Source: CAG-1000 sp964545285
GTDB lineage: Bacteria > Bacillota_I > Bacilli_A > RF39 > UBA660
Direction of reading: 5' to 3'
Length of the DNA: 63,390 bases
NCBI GenBank assembly: GCA_964545285.1
Contig: CAZJEW010000001.1
Location: 1 to 63,390, forward strand
The position numbers and the translations under genes were made by a program. Below, piece after piece: positions 43,761-52,728 of this stretch. Within the stretch, counting starts at the first letter, position 1. Each line of letters starts with the position of its first letter. The notes beneath the pieces are model-generated. The model had not been told where the DNA came from, did not search any database, and saw only the letters and a list, made by a program, of their open reading frames with translations.

Positions 43761-45663
43761 AATAGTCGGGTTCGCTTCCTTTTTCATAATAGCAAACATA
43801 TCCATTGTTAGATGATAATTCTCCATTTATTGGATCAATTATGTAAGCAGTAATTCCTTTTGGAATATCATACCAAGAATCATCATAATTATCTAATTTA
43901 GTAATTGTGTTTGCCCAAATCTTTTTTGATATTTTTGATTCACTGCTTTTAACATTTGAATTATTATCATTTCCATTCCATACCATTACCAAATAATTTT
44001 TATTATATCCAATAGTTAAAAAATCTGTGGATGTACTACCACTTTTAACAGCATATTTGTTATTATTTATTACGTTACTAACACTTAATAAGGTGGGTGA
44101 AGTATAATTTACCATTGAATAATTGTATGTTGATGTTAGTAAATTATTTAAAATATAGACATATTTAGAGTTTAACACGTATTCTTCTTCATTCTTATAT
44201 TCGTAGAGAATATTATCATTTATATCTGTTATCTTTCTTATAAGATGAGGATTTTTATGTATTCCTAAGTTAGCAAGAGTTATAAATCCATTTGAGTAAT
44301 CCAACATATTTATTTCGGTGGTTCCTAATGCAGAAGATGCATTATTCAGTACTTCTGTATTAATTCCACTTCTTTTTGTTGTTTCTCCTAATATATTTAA
44401 ACCTAAAAAGAAATGTGTTTTCATTGCATAAACATTATCTGAATATGCAATAGCTGCTAATAAAGAAATATTTTTATTAGCATATATGTTTCCGGCGTTT
44501 TTAGGAGAATAATTACTATCTCCCAAACTAAATGTAGTCCTTTCACTTAAAAACGTTGTGGAAGGCGTAAAACCATTCTCTAACGCTGCATAATACAAAA
44601 ATGGTTTAATAGTTGAGCCCACTTGTCTTTTAGATGAAATAACTCTATTATATTGAGAAATAGAATAATCCTTTCCGCCGATTAAAGCTATAATCTCCCC
44701 ATTATTTGGAGTTACAATAACTGATGCGACTTGCATAGTAGTATCGTTCATATATTCATTAATATTATTTTCTAATATCAATTGAGCATTAGTATCTAAA
44801 GAAGTATATATTTTTAATCCATCAACATTTAGCAATGATGAAGGAATTTTTTTAATTGAATATAATTCGTTAATAACAGCATCTTTATAATAATAAATAC
44901 TAGATAATTCTTTTTTATCGCTCTTAGCATAAAATGTTAATTTAGTATTATAGGCATCATTCATTTCTTCTTTAGTAATGTATCCATTATTAACCATTGT
45001 TTTTAAAACAATTAATTGTCTTTTTTTTGATGAATTATAATTAGAAACAGGATTATAATAACTAGGATTTTTTGGTATTCCAACTATAATACTTGCCTCA
45101 CTCAATGTTAATTCAGAAGGTAATTTATTAAAGTAATATTTACTTGCTTCTTTAATCCCATAATTACCACAGCCAAAATCAATAGTGTTTAAATATCCTT
45201 CTAATATCTCATCTTTGGAATAATGAACTTCTAATTCGTATGTTAAATACGCTTCTTCAATTTTTCTTTTCCAAGTTTGTTCAAAATCTAAAAATAAGTT
45301 TTTTATGTATTGCTGTGATATAGTTGAAGCACCTTCAACAATCGATTTTCTTTTAATATTATTAATTATTGCTTTAATAATTCTCAAATAATCAAAACCT
45401 TGATGTTTATAAAAATTTTTATCTTCAACAGAAACAATAGAATTTTTCACATATATTGAAATGTTATCTAATGATACATAATTATCTAGATCACTGTTTT
45501 TAAATATTTCTGAATTATTATTATCATATATCACAATATTATTTTTAGTATTAATTTCAAATTTAGGTGTTATAGATGCATATACATAAAAACTAAAATT
45601 AATTATAATAATAATGATATAAATAAATAAAATTATTTTAATAAATAGTAATTTTTTATACAT
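43759..45663 (-). CDS. Class A penicillin-binding protein (transglycosylase-transpeptidase)
   Basis: 634 residues. N-terminal membrane anchor (about 8-30); GT51 glycosyltransferase with EDKNFYKHQGFDYLRI, EGASTISQQYIKNLFL and RKIEEAYLTYELE; transpeptidase with active Ser in GSTIKPFLYYAA (STIK), YSDNVYA (SDN) and KSGSTSTDF (KSGS in place of KTG). It polymerises and cross-links peptidoglycan. It is the only gene in this arm placed against the leading-strand direction, between noc and rpoE. Confidence 0.93.
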   Translation of the reverse strand: MYKKLLFIKIILFIYIIIIIINFSFYVYASITPKFEINTKNNIVIYDNNNSEIFKNSDLDNYVSLDNISIYVKNSIVSVEDKNFYKHQGFDYLRIIKAIINNIKRKSIVEGASTISQQYIKNLFLDFEQTWKRKIEEAYLTYELEVHYSKDEILEGYLNTIDFGCGNYGIKEASKYYFNKLPSELTLSEASIIVGIPKNPSYYNPVSNYNSSKKRQLIVLKTMVNNGYITKEEMNDAYNTKLTFYAKSDKKELSSIYYYKDAVINELYSIKKIPSSLLNVDGLKIYTSLDTNAQLILENNINEYMNDTTMQVASVIVTPNNGEIIALIGGKDYSISQYNRVISSKRQVGSTIKPFLYYAALENGFTPSTTFLSERTTFSLGDSNYSPKNAGNIYANKNISLLAAIAYSDNVYAMKTHFFLGLNILGETTKRSGINTEVLNNASSALGTTEINMLDYSNGFITLANLGIHKNPHLIRKITDINDNILYEYKNEEEYVLNSKYVYILNNLLTSTYNYSMVNYTSPTLLSVSNVINNNKYAVKSGSTSTDFLTIGYNKNYLVMVWNGNDNNSNVKSSESKISKKIWANTITKLDNYDDSWYDIPKGITAYIIDPINGELSSNNGYVCYYEKGSEPDY

Positions 45664-45711
45664 AATTGTTTCCTTATTTATTATTATGTAATAAAAATGT
45701 AAAAAAAATAC

Positions 45712-45739
45712 TTGATTTTATATAAAAAATAAGTATAAT
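45712..45739 (+). promoter_or_regulatory. Promoter of rpoE
   Basis: TTGATT (45712-45717), 16-bp spacer, TATAAT (45734-45739), about 40 bp before rpoE. Confidence 0.68.
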
Positions 45740-45779
45740 TTTAATGGTAAGAAAGGACACAAGTTTAGGAGGCAAAAAA

Positions 45780-46223
45780 ATGAGATTTAAAACAATAAAA
45801 AAAGAAGATATTGAAACTATGTCATTTGATGATTTAGCTTATGCAATTCTTAAAGAAAAAGGTAAGAAAATGAAAATAGCTGATTTATTCAAAATTGTAT
45901 GTGATGAACTTAATTTAGGAGAAAAGGCATATGAAGAACAAATCGGTGATTTCTTTGCATTATTATCAACAGAAAAGAGATTTATTCAACTTTCAAAAGG
46001 CTTTTGGGATTTAAGAGAAAATCATACTTCTGAAATAAGAATAAAAGAAATAGAAGAAGAATTAGAAGATGATGTTTTAACAGATGATAATTCTGATTCT
46101 ACAGACGATGATGAAGAAGATTATTATGATGAATTAGATGATGTAGAAGATGATAAAGGAGACGATGATCTTAAAGATTTAGTCGTTGTTGACGAGAATT
46201 TTGAGGATGATACTGAATTATAA
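45780..46223 (+). CDS. rpoE: DNA-directed RNA polymerase delta subunit
   Basis: Start at ATG 45780 (GGAGG 7 nt upstream) gives 147 residues. N-terminal HARE-HTH domain (about 1-80, MSFDDLAYAILKEKGKKM, GFWDLRE) and a strongly acidic, disordered Asp/Glu tail, as in the delta subunit of Bacilli. Delta speeds polymerase recycling. Its presence is good evidence for the class Bacilli. Confidence 0.93.
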   Translation: MRFKTIKKEDIETMSFDDLAYAILKEKGKKMKIADLFKIVCDELNLGEKAYEEQIGDFFALLSTEKRFIQLSKGFWDLRENHTSEIRIKEIEEELEDDVLTDDNSDSTDDDEEDYYDELDDVEDDKGDDDLKDLVVVDENFEDDTEL

Positions 46224-46259
46224 ATAACTTTCTTTATGATTGATTAGATAGGAGATATA

Positions 46260-47324
46260 ATGAAAGAAAGATTAGATATAATATTAGAAAGATATAATTA
46301 TTTATGTAATGAGATACTAAAGCCTGAAATATATGAAGATTATAACAAAATGAAAGTGATTTCAAAGGAAAAAAATTCACTTGAAGAGGTGGTAAATTCA
46401 TATAAAAAACTATTAGCCACTGATGATGATATTGAAGCAGCTAAAGAAATGTCAAAAGAACCTGAAATGAAATTATTTGCAGAAGAAGAACTAGACAAAT
46501 TACATAATGAAAAAAATAAATTAGAAGATAAAATTAAAGTGATGCTTTTACCAAAAGATCCAAATGATAGTAAAAATGTTATTATGGAAATAAGAGGAGC
46601 AGCAGGAGGGGACGAGGCCAACATCTTTGCTGGTGATTTGTTTAGAATGTATAACAAATATGCAGAAAAGCAAGGATGGAAAATGGAAGTCACTTATGAA
46701 GTACCTGGAGAAAGTGGTGGTTACTCAACAATTGAATTTATGTTGAGTGGAGAAAGTGTTTATTCAAAATTGAAATATGAGAGTGGTGTCCATAGAGTAC
46801 AAAGAGTTCCTGAAACAGAAACACAAGGAAGAATTCATACATCAACGTCTACTGTTTTAGTTATGCCGGAAGCAGAAGAATTAGATATAGAGATTAAAGA
46901 TAGCGATATAAGAGTGGATATTACAAGAAGTAGTGGAGCTGGTGGACAGTGTGTAAACACAACAGATTCAGCAGTTAGAATCACTCATATTCCTACGAAT
47001 ATAGTGGTTTATTGTCAAGTTGAAAGAAGTCAAATTAAGAATAAAGAGAAGGCTATGCAAATTCTTAAAACAAGACTATATGATTTAAGACAAAGAGAAC
47101 AGGATGAAAAGCTTGGAAATGAAAGAAGAAGTAAAATAGGGACAGGAGATAGATCCGAAAAAATAAGAACGTATAATTATCCTCAAAACAGACTAACTGA
47201 TCATAGAATAAATTATACTGTAATGCATTTAGATAAAATAATGGAAGGAAACATAGAAGAGTTAATTGAAGCGTTAATTGCTGAAGATGAAAGAATGAAA
47301 ATGGAAGAAGCAAATGCTAAATAA
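46260..47324 (+). CDS. prfA: Peptide chain release factor 1
   Basis: 354 residues. Anticodon-like PET motif (RVPETETQGRIHTSTSTV) typical of RF1, reading UAA and UAG, and the GGQ of SSGAGGQCVNTT that drives peptide release. The Gln of GGQ is the substrate of PrmC, encoded next with an 11-bp overlap. Confidence 0.97.
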   Translation: MKERLDIILERYNYLCNEILKPEIYEDYNKMKVISKEKNSLEEVVNSYKKLLATDDDIEAAKEMSKEPEMKLFAEEELDKLHNEKNKLEDKIKVMLLPKDPNDSKNVIMEIRGAAGGDEANIFAGDLFRMYNKYAEKQGWKMEVTYEVPGESGGYSTIEFMLSGESVYSKLKYESGVHRVQRVPETETQGRIHTSTSTVLVMPEAEELDIEIKDSDIRVDITRSSGAGGQCVNTTDSAVRITHIPTNIVVYCQVERSQIKNKEKAMQILKTRLYDLRQREQDEKLGNERRSKIGTGDRSEKIRTYNYPQNRLTDHRINYTVMHLDKIMEGNIEELIEALIAEDERMKMEEANAK

Positions 47325-48048
47325 GATATTAGAATTAGGCATATCATTAAGTGAAGCCAAGGAGTTATTAAAAGTATCAAAAGATATTGATAAAGACTAT
47401 AACATGCTTTTAGAAGGATATCCTATTCAATATTTAATTGGCTATGTTAATTTCTACGGATATAAAATTATTATTGATAAAAATGTACTTATACCTAGAT
47501 ATGAAACAGAATTACTAGTGGAAAAAACTTTAAAATATATGAATAACTTCGATTCTCCTAGAATACTAGATATTGGTACAGGATCAGGGTGCATTTCAAT
47601 AGCATTGTTAAAAAATAAAAAATGTCTAATTGATGCAATGGATATATCTGATGAGGCTCTTGAGATTGCAAAGTATAATTCTAAAATAAATAACGTTGAA
47701 ATTAACTTTATTAAAAGTGATCTATTTAGCAATATTAATAAAGTTTATGATGTTATTATTAGTAATCCTCCGTATATATCATACGATGAAGACATTATGG
47801 AAAGTGTCAAAAGATATGAACCAAACATAGCATTATATTCTAAAGATAATGGATTGTATTTTTATAAAACTATATTAGATAATTCTAAAGAACATTTGAA
47901 AAGCAAATTTTTAATAGCGTTTGAGATAGGATATTGGCAGGCAAATGCAATTAAAGAATACTCAGAAAACGTCTATCCAAATGCAACAATAACTATTGAA
48001 AAAGACTATTCATTAAAAGACAGATATGTTTTTATAAAAAATGAATAA
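47314..48048 (+). CDS. prmC: Release factor glutamine methyltransferase
   Basis: 244 residues, slightly short for PrmC (about 280). IPRYETELLVE, SAM motif LDIGTGSGCISIAL and the catalytic NPPYI are visible. It methylates the GGQ glutamine of RF1 and RF2. Coupled to prfA by overlap. Confidence 0.95.
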   Translation: MLNKILELGISLSEAKELLKVSKDIDKDYNMLLEGYPIQYLIGYVNFYGYKIIIDKNVLIPRYETELLVEKTLKYMNNFDSPRILDIGTGSGCISIALLKNKKCLIDAMDISDEALEIAKYNSKINNVEINFIKSDLFSNINKVYDVIISNPPYISYDEDIMESVKRYEPNIALYSKDNGLYFYKTILDNSKEHLKSKFLIAFEIGYWQANAIKEYSENVYPNATITIEKDYSLKDRYVFIKNE

Positions 48049-48062
48049 GAATTTATAAATAT

Positions 48063-48092
48063 AACCAACACTTATTTGAAAGGTTGGTTTTT
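48063..48092 (+). terminator. Terminator-like hairpin between prmC and spoIIR
   Basis: 7-bp stem AACCAAC/GTTGGTT (48063-48069 with 48083-48089), then five T, ending 3 bp before the spoIIR ATG. It covers the place where the spoIIR ribosome site should be. Confidence 0.6.
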
Positions 48093-48094
48093 AA

Positions 48095-48598
48095 ATGAAA
48101 AAAATCCTAGTTGTAGTTTTAATAAGTCTTGTCTTATTAATAATGAATAGTAATTATTATATAATTCCAAACGAGGCAATTAGATTTAGAATAATTTCGA
48201 ATAGCAATTCTAGTGAAGACATTATTATGAAGGAAAAAACTATGCAAGAAACAGTAAATCTATTTGAAGATTTTAAATATGATTCTATTAATAATACAAG
48301 AAATGATATAGTTAATAATATTAAAAATATTGAAAATAACATATCAAAATTATTTTCAGATAATAATTATAATAAAACATTTAATATTAGATACGGATTA
48401 AATGAATTTCCGGAGAAAACATATAAAGGAGTTAAATATGAAAAAGGTTTATATGAATCATTATTAATTGAGATTGGAAATGCAAAAGGGAATAATTATT
48501 GGTGTGTATTATATCCACCGCTATGTTTGATTGATGAATCTAATGAGAAAATAGAATATAAATCAAAAATTATTGAGATATTTAATAAATTATTTTAA
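48095..48598 (+). CDS. spoIIR: Stage II sporulation protein R
   Basis: 167 residues. N-terminal signal or anchor helix (about 4-20), then the SpoIIR domain: IPNEAIRFRIISNSNSSED, YGLNEFPEKTYKG and GNNYWCVLYPPLCLIDES. In spore formers SpoIIR is secreted by the forespore and triggers SpoIIGA to process pro-sigma-E. The prfA-prmC-spoIIR order matches B. subtilis. No clear ribosome site is seen other than AGG within the preceding hairpin. Confidence 0.93.
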   Translation: MKKILVVVLISLVLLIMNSNYYIIPNEAIRFRIISNSNSSEDIIMKEKTMQETVNLFEDFKYDSINNTRNDIVNNIKNIENNISKLFSDNNYNKTFNIRYGLNEFPEKTYKGVKYEKGLYESLLIEIGNAKGNNYWCVLYPPLCLIDESNEKIEYKSKIIEIFNKLF

Positions 48599-48619
48599 TG
48601 TAAACAAAAATATAATTCA

Positions 48620-48648
48620 TTGATTATCTTTCTAAAACATAGTATATT
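48620..48648 (+). promoter_or_regulatory. Promoter of murA
   Basis: TTGATT (48620-48625), 17-bp spacer, TATATT (48643-48648), 26 bp before the murA start. Confidence 0.65.
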
Positions 48649-48673
48649 AATATTAGAGATCATGAGGTGAATT

Positions 48674-49927
48674 ATGTCTAAGATTATAATTGATGGAAAT
48701 CATGAATTAACGGGGGAAATTAAAATTAGTGGAGCAAAAAATAGTGCAGTTGCTTTGATACCTGCGGCTATTCTTTCTAGAAATAAAAGTGTTATTTATA
48801 ATGTTCCAGAAATAACTGACATCGAATATTTAATAAATATAATGGAATTATTAAATTGTGATATTAAACATGATAAAGATGCATTATATATTGATTCGTC
48901 TAATTTAATTAATAAACCAATACCCGAAGAACTAAGTGTTCAAATGAGAGCGTCTTACTATTTTATGGGATCGCTTTTAGCGAGAAATAAAAGAGTTGAG
49001 ATATCATTCCCCGGGGGGTGTAATATAGGTGCTAGACCTATAGATATTCATATAAAAGGATTTGAATCTTTAGGTGCAACTGTTGAAAAAATTAAAAATA
49101 GATACATAATAACAGCAAAACAACTAAAAGGAGCAAAGATTTATTTTGACTTTCCTAGCGTTGGAGCAACAATAAATGTAATAATGGCTGCCTTGGGTGC
49201 TGAAGGAACGACAGTAATAGAAAACGCAGCAAGAGAACCTGAAATTACAAATGTAGCATCATTTTTAATAAGTATGGGAGCAAAAATAAGAGGAGCTGGA
49301 ACATCTACGATAGAAATCGAAGGAAATAACAATTTAAAAAATGGTGTTACCGAAGTGTTTCCTGATAGAATTGAAGCGGGTACTTATTTAATTATTGGTG
49401 CGTTGTTAGGAAAAGATTTAAAAATCAACGGAATAATTAAAGCTCATATAGATTCATTACTTACTAAATTAAAAGAGATTGGCGTAAATTATAAACATAT
49501 TGAAGATACGATAATAATAAATAAATGTGATGAAATTAAACCAACAAATGTTAAGACACTAGTATATCCAGGTTTTCCCACTGATTTACAGCAACCTTTT
49601 ACGACGCTTTTAACGCAAGCAACAGGAAGATCAACAATTGAAGAAACTATATACGAAAATAGATTTAAAAATACTCTTTCATTAAATGAAATGGGTGCTA
49701 CAACAAGGATATTAGGAACTCAAAAACTCGAAATAATTGGACCTACAGCATTAATTGGAAAAGAGGTAGAAGCAACAGATTTGAGAGGTGGAGCATCTCT
49801 ACTTGTAGCTGGATTAATAGCAAATGGAACAACAACGATAAACAATTGTGAATGTATATTAAGAGGATATGGAAACATAATAAAAAAATTATCAGATATA
49901 GGTGCTAAAATAAAAATAACTGAGTAA
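48674..49927 (+). CDS. murA: UDP-N-acetylglucosamine 1-carboxyvinyltransferase
   Basis: 417 residues. ISGAKNSAVALIPAAILS, MRASYYFMGSLLAR and PGGCNIGARPIDIHIKGFE place the catalytic Cys (fosfomycin site) in the usual loop; the C-terminal RGGASLLVAGLIA is present. First step of peptidoglycan precursor synthesis. Confidence 0.96.
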   Translation: MSKIIIDGNHELTGEIKISGAKNSAVALIPAAILSRNKSVIYNVPEITDIEYLINIMELLNCDIKHDKDALYIDSSNLINKPIPEELSVQMRASYYFMGSLLARNKRVEISFPGGCNIGARPIDIHIKGFESLGATVEKIKNRYIITAKQLKGAKIYFDFPSVGATINVIMAALGAEGTTVIENAAREPEITNVASFLISMGAKIRGAGTSTIEIEGNNNLKNGVTEVFPDRIEAGTYLIIGALLGKDLKINGIIKAHIDSLLTKLKEIGVNYKHIEDTIIINKCDEIKPTNVKTLVYPGFPTDLQQPFTTLLTQATGRSTIEETIYENRFKNTLSLNEMGATTRILGTQKLEIIGPTALIGKEVEATDLRGGASLLVAGLIANGTTTINNCECILRGYGNIIKKLSDIGAKIKITE

Positions 49928-49935
49928 TATTTAAT

Positions 49936-50607
49936 ATGACTAAAATATTAAAAATATCAATTGTATTTTTTATTGCAATATTATTTACTATAATTATTTA
50001 TTTTTCATTTGATCAAAGAAAAACTTATATTTTATCTTTGGGAGATGATCTATCTTTAGGGAAAACACCTTTTAATACATATAATTATAGTTATATTGAC
50101 TATTTAATCAATAATAATAATTATATAATAAATACATCTTTTATGTCTGAAAATATAACATATGATGATATATATAACAGAATATATTATGATGAACTTA
50201 TATATGACAAAGGATCATATAAGAACATAAAAAATATAATAAGAAAATCAGATATAGTTATTTTAACTGCAAACAATAATATTACATTTAACAAATGTGA
50301 AAAAAACGAAAGAATTATAAATGAATATTTAGATAATCTTTTTAATAAAATAACTAATATCGCAGATATTATTTATAATATAAAAGATTTAAAAATTATA
50401 GTTTTAACACCATACTGCTATAACTATAGGGCTAAAACAAATGATTTTATAAATAAATATTATAAATATAAAAATATTACTTTTATAAATTTAAATGAAA
50501 TATTTGATAAAACTGAGGATTTACCAAGCCCTAAATTAACTTATCCTTCAATAAATGGTTATTATAAGATTTACAATAGAATAAATGAAATTTTAATTAC
50601 ATCTTGA
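49936..50607 (+). CDS. Degenerate SGNH-hydrolase-like exported protein
   Basis: 223 residues. N-terminal membrane anchor (about 5-24), then a fold resembling SGNH/GDSL esterases: LSLGDDLSLG in place of GDS(L), an internal VILTANNNITF at the position of the GxND block, and a late YPSINGY in place of DxxH. The nucleophile serine of block I is Asp here and the C-terminal His is not evident, so it is probably not a normal esterase. It lies 8 bp after murA with the same orientation. Confidence 0.6.
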   Translation: MTKILKISIVFFIAILFTIIIYFSFDQRKTYILSLGDDLSLGKTPFNTYNYSYIDYLINNNNYIINTSFMSENITYDDIYNRIYYDELIYDKGSYKNIKNIIRKSDIVILTANNNITFNKCEKNERIINEYLDNLFNKITNIADIIYNIKDLKIIVLTPYCYNYRAKTNDFINKYYKYKNITFINLNEIFDKTEDLPSPKLTYPSINGYYKIYNRINEILITS

Positions 50608-50632
50608 TTTTAGTTGTTATTTTGTGTATAAT
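50604..50632 (+). promoter_or_regulatory. Promoter of rpmE
   Basis: TTGATT (50604-50609), 17-bp spacer, TATAAT (50627-50632). The expected start of the RNA (about 50639) is right at the first arm of the leader hairpin. Confidence 0.72.
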
Positions 50633-50638
50633 ACCTCT

Positions 50639-50686
50639 TGAAGTTATTTCTATAACTTGAAATAAAGTTATGGCGAGGAGGATAAA
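50639..50686 (+). promoter_or_regulatory. rpmE 5' leader with alternative hairpins
   Basis: AAGTTAT (50641-50647), ATAACTT (50652-50658), AAGTTAT (50665-50671). The middle arm can pair perfectly with either flank; pairing with the last arm places a hairpin 5 nt before the GAGGAGG ribosome site. This looks like an autoregulatory ribosomal leader (L31 leaders are known in Firmicutes). Confidence 0.5.
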
Positions 50687-50887
50687 ATGAAAAAAGGAAT
50701 ACATCCAGTACAAAAGATATGCAAAGTTAAATGTGCTTGTGGAAATGAATTCGAAATCAAATCAAATAAAGATGAACTTCAAGTTGAAGCTTGTCCTAAA
50801 TGTCATTCATTCTATACAGGTAAGTTTAAAACAACTAAGACAGGTAATGTACAAAAATTCAAAGATAAATATGGAATCACTGATTAA
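50687..50887 (+). CDS. rpmE: 50S ribosomal protein L31 (zinc-binding form)
   Basis: 66 residues. MKKGIHPVQKICKVKCACGNEF and the ACPKCHSFYTGK segment carry the four Cys of the zinc-containing L31 type. GAGGAGG ribosome site. Confidence 0.96.
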   Translation: MKKGIHPVQKICKVKCACGNEFEIKSNKDELQVEACPKCHSFYTGKFKTTKTGNVQKFKDKYGITD

Positions 50888-50899
50888 GAGTGATTTTTT
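50875..50899 (+). terminator. Rho-independent terminator after rpmE
   Basis: AATCACT/AGTGATT stem, 7-nt loop, T run, overlapping the end of rpmE. Confidence 0.65.
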
Positions 50900-50913
50900 A
50901 TTAAGGTATTAAT

Positions 50914-51177
50914 ATGAAAATTAAAGATGAAGAAATAAATATAAATGATTTAATTGATGATAGATATATGCATAATAAAATTAATAACATTTATTTAAAT
51001 AAGTACCAAGAACAAGTGTTAAGTCAATATGGTATTAATTATAAGAATTGTAGCGGTGTAAAAGAACTATTATTTCTGATAGAGGAAATAATTGATGATA
51101 TTCCTGATGCCGAAGATTTGGAAAATATATCAAAGGAAATATCAGAATTTGATTATTATAACAATACTAACAAGTAA
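50914..51177 (+). CDS. Small acidic protein, unknown
   Basis: 87 residues, helical and acidic, no membrane segment or Cys motif (one Cys). The centre reads YQEQVLSQYGINYKNCSGVKELLFLIEEII, which suggests a compact helical bundle. AAGG-type ribosome site. It stands alone between two terminators. Not recognised. Confidence 0.65.
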   Translation: MKIKDEEININDLIDDRYMHNKINNIYLNKYQEQVLSQYGINYKNCSGVKELLFLIEEIIDDIPDAEDLENISKEISEFDYYNNTNK

Positions 51178-51198
51178 TTGAAATATTACTTGTTTTTT
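51169..51198 (+). terminator. Rho-independent terminator
   Basis: 10-bp perfect stem AACAAGTAAT/ATTACTTGTT, 6-nt loop, T run. Confidence 0.75.
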
Positions 51199-51213
51199 GT
51201 TAAAATATATTAT

Positions 51214-51993
51214 ATGAAAAATAATAGAATAGTAATAGTTGTGGTTTTAATGATATGTATATCAACAATATGCTGCCTTTATATTTATTATAATTTACCT
51301 ATAAACGAAAATATTAAGGGAATATCTTGGTATAACTATAATATTAAAGAGGGTATATACAATGAACTTAAAATTGACAACGATTCCATTACATTTTATT
51401 ATATTAATTCAAATCAAAACTGCACTAAATATAATTACAATACAAAATTAAAAAATATTGTTTTAGATTGTGGTATAACAATTCATATTAAAGAAGTAAA
51501 AGATAATTATATAGTATTAGTAATAAATAATGAAGAAAATGTTTTTTTTAAGTCACCTGAGGAAACACTTAATTACGAGTTTGAAAAGTTTTATGAGGAA
51601 TCTATAATAGAATATACAAATTCAAAAAAACAGGTTGAAGAAATTCTTAAAATTAGTGTTAATAAATTAAAAGATATTATTAATCAAAAAGATACAAGTA
51701 TATTGGTTTTCAAAGGAAACGGTTGCAATAATATCGATTGTACTTTATTATTAGGAGTCTTAGAAAAATGGAATGTTGATAGTCAAAATGTATATTATAT
51801 TGATTCGTCTTATTTTAACGAAGATACTTATAATTATTTGAAATCGTTGAATAATAAGTTTGATAATTATAATTCATATTATAATAGTAACTATCCTTTT
51901 ATTATTAAGTTATCTAATAATGTAATAGTTGAAGGAAAAGAATTTACATGTAATGGTTTTGATTGCACATTTTGGAAAAACTATTCAAATTAG
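51214..51993 (+). CDS. Membrane-anchored thioredoxin-fold-like protein
   Basis: I take ATG 51214 because an earlier in-frame start lies inside the terminator. 259 residues: one N-terminal membrane helix (about 5-28), an external strand-rich part, then from about 160 a segment like a thioredoxin fold: ILVFKGNGCNNIDCTLLLGVLEKW, NVYYIDSS, PFIIKLSNNVIVEG. The CxxC pair is spread to CNNIDC, so redox activity is doubtful; a second pair, CNGFDC, is near the end. Similar domains occur in bacteriocin-transport accessory-like proteins. Function unknown. Confidence 0.55.
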   Translation: MKNNRIVIVVVLMICISTICCLYIYYNLPINENIKGISWYNYNIKEGIYNELKIDNDSITFYYINSNQNCTKYNYNTKLKNIVLDCGITIHIKEVKDNYIVLVINNEENVFFKSPEETLNYEFEKFYEESIIEYTNSKKQVEEILKISVNKLKDIINQKDTSILVFKGNGCNNIDCTLLLGVLEKWNVDSQNVYYIDSSYFNEDTYNYLKSLNNKFDNYNSYYNSNYPFIIKLSNNVIVEGKEFTCNGFDCTFWKNYSN

Positions 51994-52020
51994 AATAATT
52001 TATAAAAACAACAAAAATAT

Positions 52021-52049
52021 TTCACAAATATTACATAATTTGATACTAT
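52021..52049 (+). promoter_or_regulatory. Promoter of the two-component operon
   Basis: TTCACA (52021-52026), 17-bp spacer, TACTAT (52044-52049), 22 bp before the regulator gene. Confidence 0.55.
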
Positions 52050-52071
52050 AGTTTAATCAAGAGGTGAAAAA

Positions 52072-52728
52072 ATGAAAGTATTAGTAGTGGATGATGAAAA
52101 ACTAATAAGAGATGTTATTAAGGAATATTGTTTTGATAATAAATATGATGTTATTGAAGCTGAAAATGGTGTTGAAGCAGTTGAAAAAGCCGGAGATGCT
52201 GATATAATAATTATGGATATAATGATGCCCAAAATGGATGGTTTTTCTGCGTATAAAGTTATCAAACAAAAGTATAATGTTCCAACTATAATGTTATCTG
52301 CTAGAGGAGAAGAATATGATATTTTAGCTGGTTTTGATTTAGGAATCGATGATTATATGACGAAACCATTTAGCCCCAAAGAATTATTAGCTAGAATGAA
52401 TGCTGTTCTTAAAAGATACAAAGGAGAAGATGATTTCTTTGTTTATAAAGATTTAAAAGTTGATTTTCTTGGACATGCAGTATATATAAATGGTGAGCAA
52501 TTACCATTAACACCAAAAGAATATGATTTGCTTGTTTATTTTATTAATAATAAAGGAATAGCTTTATCTAGGGAGCAGTTATTAAATAATATTTGGAATT
52601 ATGATTATTTTGGTAACGATAGAACAATTGATACTCACATCAAGATGCTTAGAAATAATTTGAAAGAATATAGAGATTTAATAACTACTGTTAGAGGAAT
52701 GGGGTATAAATTTGAAATTAAAGAGTAG
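52072..52728 (+). CDS. OmpR/PhoB-type response regulator
   Basis: 218 residues. Receiver domain (1-115) with acidic pocket VVDDEK, phosphorylated Asp in IIIMDIMMPKMDG, and KPFSPKELLAR; winged-helix DNA-binding domain (125-218) ending RGMGYKFE. It overlaps the kinase gene by 17 bp. Target genes cannot be read, but hydA and the rubrerythrin gene follow directly. Confidence 0.93.
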   Translation: MKVLVVDDEKLIRDVIKEYCFDNKYDVIEAENGVEAVEKAGDADIIIMDIMMPKMDGFSAYKVIKQKYNVPTIMLSARGEEYDILAGFDLGIDDYMTKPFSPKELLARMNAVLKRYKGEDDFFVYKDLKVDFLGHAVYINGEQLPLTPKEYDLLVYFINNKGIALSREQLLNNIWNYDYFGNDRTIDTHIKMLRNNLKEYRDLITTVRGMGYKFEIKE

